From Microbispora hainanensis (GTDB lineage Bacteria; Actinomycetota; Actinomycetes; Streptosporangiales; Streptosporangiaceae), in assembly GCF_006874475.1 (NCBI RefSeq), contig NZ_VIRM01000036.1, positions 22,387 to 86,386 of the forward strand: a stretch of 64,000 nt of DNA, written 5' to 3'. Shown here in pieces: positions 8,708 to 16,063 of this stretch (position 1 is its first letter; the number at the start of each line of letters is the position of its first letter). Made by a program: the position numbers and the translations under genes. The notes beneath the pieces are model-generated. The model was given only the letters and a program-made list of their open reading frames with translations. It was not told the origin of the DNA and did not search any database.

Positions 8708-9235
8708 ATGGATCGTGAATCCCTACGACCGACGGCGCTCGCGCCGCCCGCACCGCCTCCCCGGGCCGATCTGGCGGGCCTGTACCGCGAGCACCGGGTC
8801 GGCCTGGTGCGGCTCGCGGTGCTGCTCGTCGGCGACCTGGAGACGGCCGAAGACGTGGTGCAGGACGTCTTCGCCCGGCTGCACGGCGGGCGGCGGCCCC
8901 CGGATCTGACGCTCGCCTATCTGCGGACCTGTGTGCTCAACGGGTCGCGGTCGGTGCTGCGCCGCCGCGCGGTCATGCTGCGCCGCACGCAGCGGGTCAC
9001 CGGCCTCGCCGACTCGGCGGAGACCGCCGTCCTCATCGGCGAGTCCCGCAGGCAGGTGCTGCTCGCGCTGGCCCGGCTGCCCCGGCGCCAGCGGGAGGCG
9101 CTGGTGCTGCGCTACTACCTCGACCTGGCGGAATCCGAGATCGCCCTGGTCATGGGGGTGGGGCAGAGCACGGTCAGATCCACGACCGCAAGGGCTCTGG
9201 CCAGACTCCTTAGCGAACTGGGAGAGGACGAATGA
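8708..9235 (+). CDS. SigE-family RNA polymerase sigma factor
   Basis: ECF/SigE-type sigma factor of 175 residues. Region 2 spans about 22-90 (LYREHRVGLVRLAVLLVGDLETAEDVVQDVFARL carries the core-binding and -10 recognition helices). Region 4 spans about 115-172 (LPRRQREALVLRYYLDL, ESEIALVMGVGQSTVRS is the -35 helix-turn-helix). The ATG at 8708 is chosen because homology starts soon after; the frame stays open upstream. The next gene starts 37 bp downstream and encodes a small membrane protein, as expected for a sigma/anti-sigma unit, although that protein is not a classical anti-sigma factor. Confidence 0.88.
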   Translation: MDRESLRPTALAPPAPPPRADLAGLYREHRVGLVRLAVLLVGDLETAEDVVQDVFARLHGGRRPPDLTLAYLRTCVLNGSRSVLRRRAVMLRRTQRVTGLADSAETAVLIGESRRQVLLALARLPRRQREALVLRYYLDLAESEIALVMGVGQSTVRSTTARALARLLSELGEDE

Positions 9236-9272
9236 GCGAACCTGCCGAGCGAGCCGAAGGCGAGGGGGCGGC

Positions 9273-9890
9273 ATGAGCACCATCGAGGATCGGCTCCGTG
9301 ACGCCATGGCGGCCCGTGCGCGTACGGTGCCGGACGACGGCCTCGACCACGCGCTGCCCGCCCCACGCGGCACCCGGCCGCGCGGCCTCGCGATCGCCGC
9401 GGCGGCGCTCGCGGTGGCCGGCACGATCGCAGGCGTGGCACGGCTCGCGAACCCGTCTCCGGACCCCCGGGAGGTCGCTCTCTCCGCGACGCTGAGCGGC
9501 GCCGCGGATTCGGCGGTCGACGTCTCGGTCTTCCTGTGTACGGACGGCTCCCCCTTCAAGCGCTGCAGGGGCGGCGCGGTCACCACATGGGAGAAGGAGA
9601 ACATCAGCCGGGCTCTCCGGGCCCGCCGCGACGTGCGGACCATCGTGTTCGAGGACCGGCGGACGGCGTTCGAGAACTTCCGCAGGAGCGACGCGGACCT
9701 CGAGTTGCTGGAGGCGACCAGGGTCGAGGACATGCCGGAGTCCTTCCGCCTGAAACTCGTCCCCGGCGCCGACCCCCAGGCCGTGTTGAGGGCGGCGATC
9801 GACCTGCCCGGGGTGTCCAACGCCGTGGACGAAGGGTGCCTGAGGAACGACCCGAACGACTCCGGGCGCTGCGACGTCCTCGACGAATGA
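9273..9890 (+). CDS. Single-pass membrane protein with FtsX-extracellular-like domain
   Basis: A 205-residue protein. A cytoplasmic head (about 1-40) precedes one transmembrane segment (about 43-63, GLAIAAAALAVAGTIAGVA). The outside domain (about 75-200) resembles the FtsX extracellular domain: SVFLCTDGS, a REAFENF-like TAFENFRRSD, MPESFRLKLV and DLPGVSNAVD in the usual order. It lacks the four-helix permease core of real FtsX, so it does not work as the FtsEX permease. Position directly after a sigma factor suggests it binds that sigma factor through its short cytoplasmic head (inference). The start is the ATG at 9273 with GAGGGGG upstream. Confidence 0.75.
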   Translation: MSTIEDRLRDAMAARARTVPDDGLDHALPAPRGTRPRGLAIAAAALAVAGTIAGVARLANPSPDPREVALSATLSGAADSAVDVSVFLCTDGSPFKRCRGGAVTTWEKENISRALRARRDVRTIVFEDRRTAFENFRRSDADLELLEATRVEDMPESFRLKLVPGADPQAVLRAAIDLPGVSNAVDEGCLRNDPNDSGRCDVLDE

Positions 9891-9909
9891 CGCTGAGCGC
9901 ACGCGCGGA

Positions 9910-9940
9910 AGGGGCACGGGCGGGAACCGTCCGTGCCCCT
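9910..9940. terminator. Bidirectional hairpin terminator
   Basis: AGGGGCACGG (9910-9919) pairs perfectly with CCGTGCCCCT (9931-9940) across an 11-base loop. It lies between two convergent genes ending at 9890 and 9978, so it can serve both strands. Confidence 0.75.
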
Positions 9941-9977
9941 CGTGGCCCTACGCGCTGTCAGGACCTCGCTTCCCGGC

Positions 9978-11132
9978 TCACGGGTCGCAGTCCTCGCTGG
10001 AGGAGGACTGGTGCATCATGGGCCGGCTGTAGCTGGTGACCTGCCGTGACTCGGTCACGTACTTCGTCTCGGTGACCGGGCGCTGGTAGGTCATCATGCG
10101 CGTATAGCTGACTGGACGGCTCTCGGTGACGAAGCGCGTGGACTGCACCTCGTGAGTCTCCGGCACCATCCGCGTGTAGCTGACCGGACGGCTTTCGGTG
10201 ACGAAGCGCGTCTGCGTGACCGGGCGCTGGTAGGTGACCTGGCGGGTCACGGGGCGTGACTCGGTGACGTACTTCGTCTCGGTGACGGGCCGCTGGAAGG
10301 TCTCCTGGTGGGTGACCGGGCGGCTCTCGGTGACGTAGCTCACCACGGGACGCTGATAGGTGACGTACCGCGTCACAGGACGTGACTCGGTGACGTACCG
10401 CGTCTGGGTGACGGGCCGCTGGAAGGTCTCCTGGTGGATGACCGGGCGGCTCTCGGTGACCATGCGCGTGTAGGTCACGGGGCGCTGGTAGGTGATCTGG
10501 CGCGTTTCGGTGACCGGACGCATCCGGGTGACCGTGCGCGTCTCGGTGACCGGGCGCTGGTAGGTGACGTGCCGGGTGAACGTGACCGGACGGCTCTCCG
10601 TCACCATTCGCGTCTGGGTGACCGGGCGCTGGTAGGTGATGGTCCGCGTATAGCTGATCGGACGGCTGGACGACTGCTCGCTGAGCGTCGGATTGCTGCT
10701 GCGCAGCAACGACGAGCGCAGCGACGACTGGCGCAGTGACGCCGAGCGCAGTGACGATGAACGCAGCGACGACGAACGCAGCGACGACTCGCCCAGTGAC
10801 GACTCGCTCAGCGAGGGCCGCGAGCGCTGGTAGCCGATGTTGCTCTCCGACTGGGTGCTGCCGCTCGACTCCTCGCTCGATGAACCTTCTTCTTCCTGGG
10901 CGCTCTCCCGCCCGTACCCGCTCTCCTCCTGGTACGCGCGTCCGCTCTCCCGAGCCGCCTCCTCCGACTGCTCGCCGAGGTCGGTGCCCGGCTCATCGGC
11001 CCGCGGCGCGCTCAGCGCGGCGGCGAGGCCGGAGGGGTGGGCGGTGGTGGCGGCCGATGCGATGGCCGGCCAGAGCGTGACTGCGGACAGGACTGCCGGA
11101 CCCAGCAGTAATGAGAATCGAGTGCCGTGCAT
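9978..11132 (-). CDS. Secreted RPV-repeat protein of unknown function
   Basis: A 384-residue exported protein. Residues 1-28 are a signal peptide (hydrophobic core then AIASAA). About 45-95 is Ser/Glu/Gly-rich. About 96-150 is a run of near-identical SLRSS units. About 155-375 is a repeat array with the consensus YQRPVT-x-TR-x-VTESRPV, alternating QRPV and SRPV; I count 16 RPV units. The tail is SSSSEDCDP with a single Cys. There is no LPXTG anchor. Repeats are beta-prone, very rich in Thr, Arg and Val, and strongly basic. GGAGAGGAG lies seven bases before the ATG. The spacing recalls the YTV-type repeats of planctomycetes, but I would not claim homology. A surface, wall-binding or matrix role is a guess. 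Confidence 0.85.
   Translation of the reverse strand: MHGTRFSLLLGPAVLSAVTLWPAIASAATTAHPSGLAAALSAPRADEPGTDLGEQSEEAARESGRAYQEESGYGRESAQEEEGSSSEESSGSTQSESNIGYQRSRPSLSESSLGESSLRSSSLRSSSLRSASLRQSSLRSSLLRSSNPTLSEQSSSRPISYTRTITYQRPVTQTRMVTESRPVTFTRHVTYQRPVTETRTVTRMRPVTETRQITYQRPVTYTRMVTESRPVIHQETFQRPVTQTRYVTESRPVTRYVTYQRPVVSYVTESRPVTHQETFQRPVTETKYVTESRPVTRQVTYQRPVTQTRFVTESRPVSYTRMVPETHEVQSTRFVTESRPVSYTRMMTYQRPVTETKYVTESRQVTSYSRPMMHQSSSSEDCDP
10008..10660. repeat. Degenerate coding repeats (RPV units)
   Basis: The region encodes alternating QRPV and SRPV units, seen on the plus strand as repeated GGTGACCGGGCGCTGGTA-like and GACTCGGTGACGTA-like blocks. Copies differ at synonymous and conservative positions, which suggests an old, selected array rather than a recent expansion. 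Confidence 0.8.
10700..10815. repeat. 15-bp coding tandem repeats (SLRSS units)
   Basis: About seven near-identical 15-bp units of the GCGCAGCGACGAC type encode serial S-L-R-S-S pentapeptides between the acidic linker and the RPV array of the secreted protein. The near identity suggests recent slippage growth. Confidence 0.75.
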
Positions 11133-11385
11133 AGAGATACTCCTCTCCGATCAGCGATCGGGTCGTATCTCAATCGTTGGCACACGCCTCCGGAGCCCGT
11201 CCAGGCGAGTTGACCCCTCCCGGGCCGTCCGCTGCGGCAGTTCATGTGTGCCCATGGGCGTGGCTGTCGGCGACGACGCGATGACCAGGCTCCGTTTTGC
11301 CCGCACATTTCGCGGGCAATACGCTCGACTAATTGTCGAGACGTTTACGGAATCGGCATTGCGTGCTTTCCGCGAAATACGCAGC

Positions 11386-12042
11386 TCAGCGGTGGGCGAT
11401 GACGGCGTATCGCTCGTCGTGGACGGGCTTTCCCCACAGCACCGGGTCGGTCAGCGGTTCCACCGCCACACTCGACGCGTACGGTCGGAGCACCTCGACG
11501 AGCGGTTCGGCGCTCACCCCGCCGAGCCAGGGCAGGGAGCGGGCGCCCGGCACGTACGGCGGGCCGTCCCCGGAGGCCTGCCAGTTGCCCTCGATGAGGA
11601 TCAGCCGGCCGTGCGGGCGCAGCAGACCCATCCAGGTGTGCAACGCGCGCTCCGGCGCGGGCAGGGTCCACAGGAGATGCCGGGCCAGGACGACGTCGAA
11701 GGAGGCGCCGGCGTCGGCCGGCGGGTCGCTCGCGTCGCCGGTGAGGACGGGCGCGGTGAAGCCGGCGGCGGCGAGCTTGCCCCGGGCCGTCTCGGCCATC
11801 CTGGGGGACAGGTCCACGCCCACCGGCCGATGTCCCTGCTCGGCCAGCAGCAGCGTCAGCGACCCGGTGCCGCAGCCCAGGTCGAGGACGTCGGTGGGAG
11901 GCCGCGGCATCCAGGACCGCAGCCGTCCCGCCCAGGCCGTGCGGACCCGGAGGTCGCGCAGCCCATGGTCGGCCTCGTCGTCGAAGGTGTCTGCCTCCGC
12001 GTCCCAGTAGGAGGCGATCGACTGCGGATCCAAATCAGGCAC
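11386..12042 (-). CDS. Class I SAM-dependent methyltransferase
   Basis: A 218-residue methyltransferase with a Rossmann-like core. Motif I is VLDLGCGTGSLTLLLAEQG (about 52-70), followed by the acidic GVDLSPRM and a motif-IV-like FDVVLARHLLWTL. It starts at a GTG (12040-12042), MPDLDPQSIASYWDAEADTF, a common opening in the UbiE/Methyltransf_11 group of actinomycetes. The acceptor substrate cannot be inferred. It stands alone; the 253 bp between it and the RPV-repeat gene hold no further gene. Confidence 0.9.
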   Translation of the reverse strand: MPDLDPQSIASYWDAEADTFDDEADHGLRDLRVRTAWAGRLRSWMPRPPTDVLDLGCGTGSLTLLLAEQGHRPVGVDLSPRMAETARGKLAAAGFTAPVLTGDASDPPADAGASFDVVLARHLLWTLPAPERALHTWMGLLRPHGRLILIEGNWQASGDGPPYVPGARSLPWLGGVSAEPLVEVLRPYASSVAVEPLTDPVLWGKPVHDERYAVIAHR

Positions 12043-12424
12043 GGACGCATCTTGTCACCCGCAGCCGACAAAAGTGGATGCAAAGGGGTAAGGGGGTTGA
12101 TATCCGCAGGGCTCAGGCGTCATGCGTGAACGGTTCACTCCGGGAGACCCGTGGAGATCCTGTAGAGACATCGAGAGACCCCCGCAGACGCCAGGACCCC
12201 GGCAGGAGGATCTCCTGCCGGGGTCCCGCACGTGTGGTGCCGGTGCCGGGTCGCCTCTCGGCGAAAGGCACAACGCGGCTCCAGCCGAACGGTAGTCCGC
12301 GAAGGCAAATTAGGTGAGGCCCGGGGACACCTGCACACCGGCCACGCTTCATCCAACCACGTGTCCGGAGTTGTTGTTCCCGGCCACGCCATCTTTTTCC
12401 GAGTCGACCTCCGCGGCCCGGTGC
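12043..12424. other. 382-bp intergenic region with one strong hairpin
   Basis: No convincing coding sequence is present on either strand. It carries the 15-bp-stem hairpin listed separately and presumably the promoter of the methyltransferase gene, for which I cannot pick confident -35/-10 boxes. Confidence 0.7.
12194..12226 (-). terminator. Strong hairpin terminator
   Basis: GGACCCCGGCAGGAG (12194-12208) and CTCCTGCCGGGGTCC (12212-12226) form a perfect 15-bp stem with a three-base loop. There is no U tract. It lies about 200 bp past the stop of the minus-strand membrane gene and upstream of the methyltransferase gene, so it probably insulates the two. Confidence 0.75.
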
Positions 12425-13972
12425 TCAACCCCGGAGGAAGAGGGTTTTCCCGGACGTGCCGGGGAACACGAGGACCAGGTGCTCCTCGACCGGGCGCTCC
12501 GACGCGTACCTCAGTGCCTCCTCCTGTCCGCGCACGTAGACGCGGACGCGGTAGCGGCCGGGCCCCGCCACGGCGAGGTTCGGCAGGGGCGCGTCGCCCT
12601 CTCCGAGGAGCTCGATCCTGCCGCCCATGCTGACGACGCCGGTCTCGGCGACCGTGTCCCAGCCCCTGAGCCGTACGCGCGGAGCCCGGTTCAGCGCCTT
12701 CACGCTCACGCAGATCGAGGAGTTCTCCACCGCGGTGCGGACCGAGACGGAGGTCGTGGTCAGCCGGTCGATGACCGCGTCGAATGCCCGGTCGAGCCGG
12801 CGGGGCCTGCCCGCGCCGGTGCCGTACGTATCGCCTTCGACGAGGTAGCCGCCGCCCTCGCCCACGAAGAGGGCGGTGGTCGCCCGCCGCACCGCACGCG
12901 GGCGGCGCGCGGGGTCCGCGCAGTGAGCGGTCATCTCCGCCTGGTGGTCGTCCTCCTTCTTCTGCGCCTCGGCCTCCGAAAGCACCAGTTCGGGCCGCTT
13001 CCGGGCGACCGTGTCCGGGCACAGGAAGACCAGTGCGTTCATGAGCGACCAGCTCCAGTCGTACGCCCCGGCCTGGTCGAGCAGCGTGCGGACGCGTGGC
13101 TCGGTGGAGGGGCGGTCGGCGACCCCGCACAGCGCCCGGCCGAAGGCGAGCAACTCCCGGTCGGGCAGCGTCACGAGCCGCGGAGCGTATCCCGCGACGT
13201 CCCGTGCTGTGCAGAGGAAGGCGCGCTCACGGTCACGGGGCGGGGTGTCCCCGTAGGACTGGTGGAGCACCGTCCATGTGTCGCAGTCGTCCTCCTCCAA
13301 GAGCACGCTCTCGTCATCGGCTGAATGATCGGCCACGATGCTGGTCACCAGCCACTCCGTCTCGTCGGGGGCGCCCGTGCCGGCGGCGCCGGCGTACACG
13401 CTCGGAGTCACGTCGAGGCCGGTGTAGCGGCCGTCGGCCCCCCGATCGGCCACGGGCACCGCCAGCAGGAGGCAGCACACCCCCAGGATTCCGGCCGTAC
13501 GGCGCAGCCGGACGCGCGGGCGGGACCCCGCGGGCCGGACGGCTCGCAGGATCAGGACCCCGTAGACCGTCTGGTAGGCGGCCATGCCCAGGTTCCAGGC
13601 GGCCGACGGCCCCCACACCTGCCGGCACCCGGCTCCCACCGTGAGAAGGTCGTAGGCCATGAGCGCGGGGCCGAAAAGGGCCTGCAGCAGCACGTAGGCC
13701 GCCACGGCGCGGCCCGTGACCCTGGCGGCACGCCCCGCCCGGGTGAGCAGCCAGACCGCGAAGGCCAGGGGGACGAGGACGAAGTTCCACCCGAGCACGT
13801 GCGACAGGCGGGAATACACCGCGATCTCGAGATCCGACCCCGGGCAGACCGGCGGGCTGACCAGCATGTACGAGGTCGTGAACCACGAGTCCGGAAGCAC
13901 GCTCAGCGTCAGGGGCAGCAGCGACATCACGGTCGCGACCGCCCACGGCCGGAACCCAGGTGACCGCACCAT
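12425..13972 (-). CDS. Multi-pass membrane protein with C-terminal extracytoplasmic domain
   Basis: A 515-residue protein I cannot assign to a named family. The N-terminal third carries about five hydrophobic segments (near 10-28, 58-76, 88-105, 125-143 and 160-177). The remainder is soluble and presumably outside. It contains Cys-bearing helical stretches (LLAFGRALCGVADRP, then LMNALVFLCPDTVA) that resemble the DUF732-type pattern of short actinobacterial secreted domains, and a beta-rich C-terminus (AVAGPGRYRVRVYVRGQE) typical of small sandwich domains. The start is the ATG at 13970-13972 after a GTGGG-rich stretch. Monocistronic. Confidence 0.75.
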   Translation of the reverse strand: MVRSPGFRPWAVATVMSLLPLTLSVLPDSWFTTSYMLVSPPVCPGSDLEIAVYSRLSHVLGWNFVLVPLAFAVWLLTRAGRAARVTGRAVAAYVLLQALFGPALMAYDLLTVGAGCRQVWGPSAAWNLGMAAYQTVYGVLILRAVRPAGSRPRVRLRRTAGILGVCCLLLAVPVADRGADGRYTGLDVTPSVYAGAAGTGAPDETEWLVTSIVADHSADDESVLLEEDDCDTWTVLHQSYGDTPPRDRERAFLCTARDVAGYAPRLVTLPDRELLAFGRALCGVADRPSTEPRVRTLLDQAGAYDWSWSLMNALVFLCPDTVARKRPELVLSEAEAQKKEDDHQAEMTAHCADPARRPRAVRRATTALFVGEGGGYLVEGDTYGTGAGRPRRLDRAFDAVIDRLTTTSVSVRTAVENSSICVSVKALNRAPRVRLRGWDTVAETGVVSMGGRIELLGEGDAPLPNLAVAGPGRYRVRVYVRGQEEALRYASERPVEEHLVLVFPGTSGKTLFLRG

Positions 13973-14100
13973 CCCACCACTCCCACTCGCCCGGCCGCGT
14001 CCACGAAGAGATCAAATGTACGGACACCTCATGCTCGGGACGATCATCCGGCCGGAAAAGGTGTTGCCCGTCCTCGTCGGGCTCGGGGAGCCTCCCCCGT

Positions 14101-14823
14101 ATGGAACGCGTGCTTCTGACCGGGGCGGACGGCCTCCCGGTTTTCGGTTATGTAGAGGACGAGCGCTATGGGCTGCCGTGCGCCGACCTGGTCGAGGTCA
14201 TGGGCCCGGGGGCGGTAGACGCGATCATGGAGAAGCTGCCGGGCTGGGCGGTGGCGGGGCCGGTCGAGCTCGGCGAGGCGCTCGCCGCGCGCGGCGCCCG
14301 CGTGCTGCGCCACGCCCACGAGATGGCCTGTGACCTGCGTACGGCGCCGCCCGCCGAGGCAGGGCCGCCCGACGGCTTCCGGTTCACGCCCTGCGACCGC
14401 CCGGCGGAGGAGCTGTTCGACGCCTGGCGGGCGGCCTATCCGCCGGGCCACCCCGACCACCGGCCCCTGGACGACGCCGCCGCGCTGCGCGACGTCCTCA
14501 CCCCGGTGCTGGAGGGGAAGGTGACCGGCGAGGTCCTCCCCTGCGGCGTGCTCGCCGTCGACCGGGACGAGGTGGTCGCGGGCGGCGTGCTGGTCACGCT
14601 CTACCACGGCCGGCCCTGGGTGGTCGAGGTCTTCCGCCACCCCGGCCGCACGCCCTCCGGCCTCGGCACGCGCATGCTGGCCGCCGTACGGGAGAGGGCG
14701 GCGGCCGGCGGATGGGAGCGGCTGGGCCTGGCCGTGTCGGAGGGCAACCCGGCCAGACGCGTGTACGAACGGCTCGGCTTCGCCCCGGTCGGCAGCTCGA
14801 TGACCGTGGTCGTCCCCGGCTGA
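14101..14823 (+). CDS. GNAT family N-acetyltransferase
   Basis: A 240-residue protein with a C-terminal GNAT domain (about 95-240). The acetyl-CoA binding loop is in RTPSGLGTRMLAAVRERA, followed by LGLAVSEGNPARRVYERLGF, the classic last helix and strand. The N-terminal 90 residues (ADLVEVMGPGAVDAIME) form an extra helical domain that may help select substrate. The start is the ATG at 14101, with GGGGAG about eight bases upstream. It converges on the hydrolase gene. Substrate unknown. Confidence 0.87.
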   Translation: MERVLLTGADGLPVFGYVEDERYGLPCADLVEVMGPGAVDAIMEKLPGWAVAGPVELGEALAARGARVLRHAHEMACDLRTAPPAEAGPPDGFRFTPCDRPAEELFDAWRAAYPPGHPDHRPLDDAAALRDVLTPVLEGKVTGEVLPCGVLAVDRDEVVAGGVLVTLYHGRPWVVEVFRHPGRTPSGLGTRMLAAVRERAAAGGWERLGLAVSEGNPARRVYERLGFAPVGSSMTVVVPG

Positions 14824-14844
14824 TCAGAACGCCGTAGGGGCCCG

Positions 14845-15960
14845 TCACAGGGACGAGACGAACTCCTTGACCTCGCGCTCGTAACGCCCGGGGTCCGCGT
14901 TCCAGGAGCCGGTGTGCCCGCCTCCGCTCGTCCGTACGAGCCTGACGATGTCGGGGCGGGCCTCGGCGAACCGCAGTGCAGGACCGGTCGGCACGGTCGC
15001 GTCGTCGTCGTCCACGAAGACCAGCGTGGGGATCGTGAACTCGCGGGCGTGCCGCAGGTGGTCGATGTCGTCGAAGGACACGCCGGTGCGCCGTTCGATG
15101 ACCCATTCGCCGACCGACACGAGGAAGCCGGGCACACCCATCTGCTCGGCCCCGAGGGCGATCGGCGCCCGCCAGTCGATGACCGGGCTGTCGAGGATCA
15201 TGGCCTTGATCGGCTCGCCGGGCAGGTTGCGCACGGTCATCGGCACGATGCCCCCGCCCATCGACCAGCCGTACAGGACGATCCCGGTCGCGCCCTGCTT
15301 CCTGGCGTACGTGACGGCCGCCGCGACGTCCTGCCACTCGGTGGCGCCGAGGTGGAACGTGCCGTCCTCGCTCGCCGGGGCGTTCTCGTCGTTGCGGTAG
15401 GTGATGCCCAGCACCGGCATCCCCAGGCTGTGGAAAACCGGCAGCACGCGCAGGGCCTCCGCCGGGCCGCCGTTGCGGCCGTGTACGGCGATCACCCAGG
15501 TCGTCGAGGTGCCCTCGGTCCGCCAGCCGGGGAAGTCGCCGAGCGGCGAGGGGATCTTCACATCCGTGTACGGCACGCCGGCGGCGGCCGGGGTCTCGTG
15601 GCCCCACAGCCAGCGGTCGAAGTAGGCGCGCACCCCGGGACGCAGCTCGCCGCGCACGACCTCGGTGACCTTCCTGGTCACCGTGCCGGCCCCGCTCGTG
15701 ACCACCTGGCCCAGCAGTGCGTTGCCGTCCGACCAGGTCAGGCCGTACGTGCCGGGGGCGGCCGTGTCGGAGCCGCCCTTGATGGTGACCTGGTCGCCGT
15801 CGACGGCCGTCACCTCCAGGGGATAGCCGGAGGTGTGGACGGGGTCGATGACCAGGCCGGAGTAGTACCAGCCCGCGCCGCCGACGGCGGCCACGGCGAG
15901 CACCACGACGACGGCGAGCGTCCACAGCAGGCGGCGCCGCCACCGTCTCGTCCTGAGCAT
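14845..15960 (-). CDS. Membrane-anchored alpha/beta hydrolase
   Basis: A 371-residue serine hydrolase tethered by one N-terminal transmembrane helix (about 10-32). An 80-residue beta-rich linker precedes the alpha/beta-hydrolase domain (about 145-371). The nucleophile elbow is GWSMGG (Ser233), the acid is probably in FVDDDDATVPT and the catalytic His in GGGHTGSWNADP. AVHGRNGG supplies the oxyanion region. Relatives are called peptidases or lysophospholipase-like hydrolases; the substrate is unknown. The ATG is at 15958-15960. Four 18-bp tandem repeats lie immediately upstream. Confidence 0.88.
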   Translation of the reverse strand: MLRTRRWRRRLLWTLAVVVVLAVAAVGGAGWYYSGLVIDPVHTSGYPLEVTAVDGDQVTIKGGSDTAAPGTYGLTWSDGNALLGQVVTSGAGTVTRKVTEVVRGELRPGVRAYFDRWLWGHETPAAAGVPYTDVKIPSPLGDFPGWRTEGTSTTWVIAVHGRNGGPAEALRVLPVFHSLGMPVLGITYRNDENAPASEDGTFHLGATEWQDVAAAVTYARKQGATGIVLYGWSMGGGIVPMTVRNLPGEPIKAMILDSPVIDWRAPIALGAEQMGVPGFLVSVGEWVIERRTGVSFDDIDHLRHAREFTIPTLVFVDDDDATVPTGPALRFAEARPDIVRLVRTSGGGHTGSWNADPGRYEREVKEFVSSL

Positions 15961-15986
15961 GCCCGCAATCTACTGGGCCTTTTGCG

Positions 15987-16058
15987 GTTGTTTAAGGGCA
16001 CATAGTTGTTCAAGGGCACATAGTTGTTCAAGGGCACGCAGTTGTTCAAGGGCACGCA
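15987..16058. repeat. Four 18-bp tandem repeats
   Basis: Units at 15987, 16005, 16023 and 16041 have the form GTTGTTCAAGGGCACRYA; the first has one T for C and the last two end GCA rather than ATA. They fill the space between the hydrolase start and the stop of the acyl-reductase gene, where the hydrolase promoter would lie. Confidence 0.95.
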
Positions 16059-16063
16059 GTGGG

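Noticed and set aside
9273..9890. Annotation as cell-division permease FtsX
   Set aside because: Only the extracellular-like domain and one membrane helix are present; the permease helices and the FtsE partner are missing.
15987..16058. CRISPR or coding repeats
   Set aside because: Units of 18 bp are contiguous and the six-residue translation has no ribosome site or continuation.
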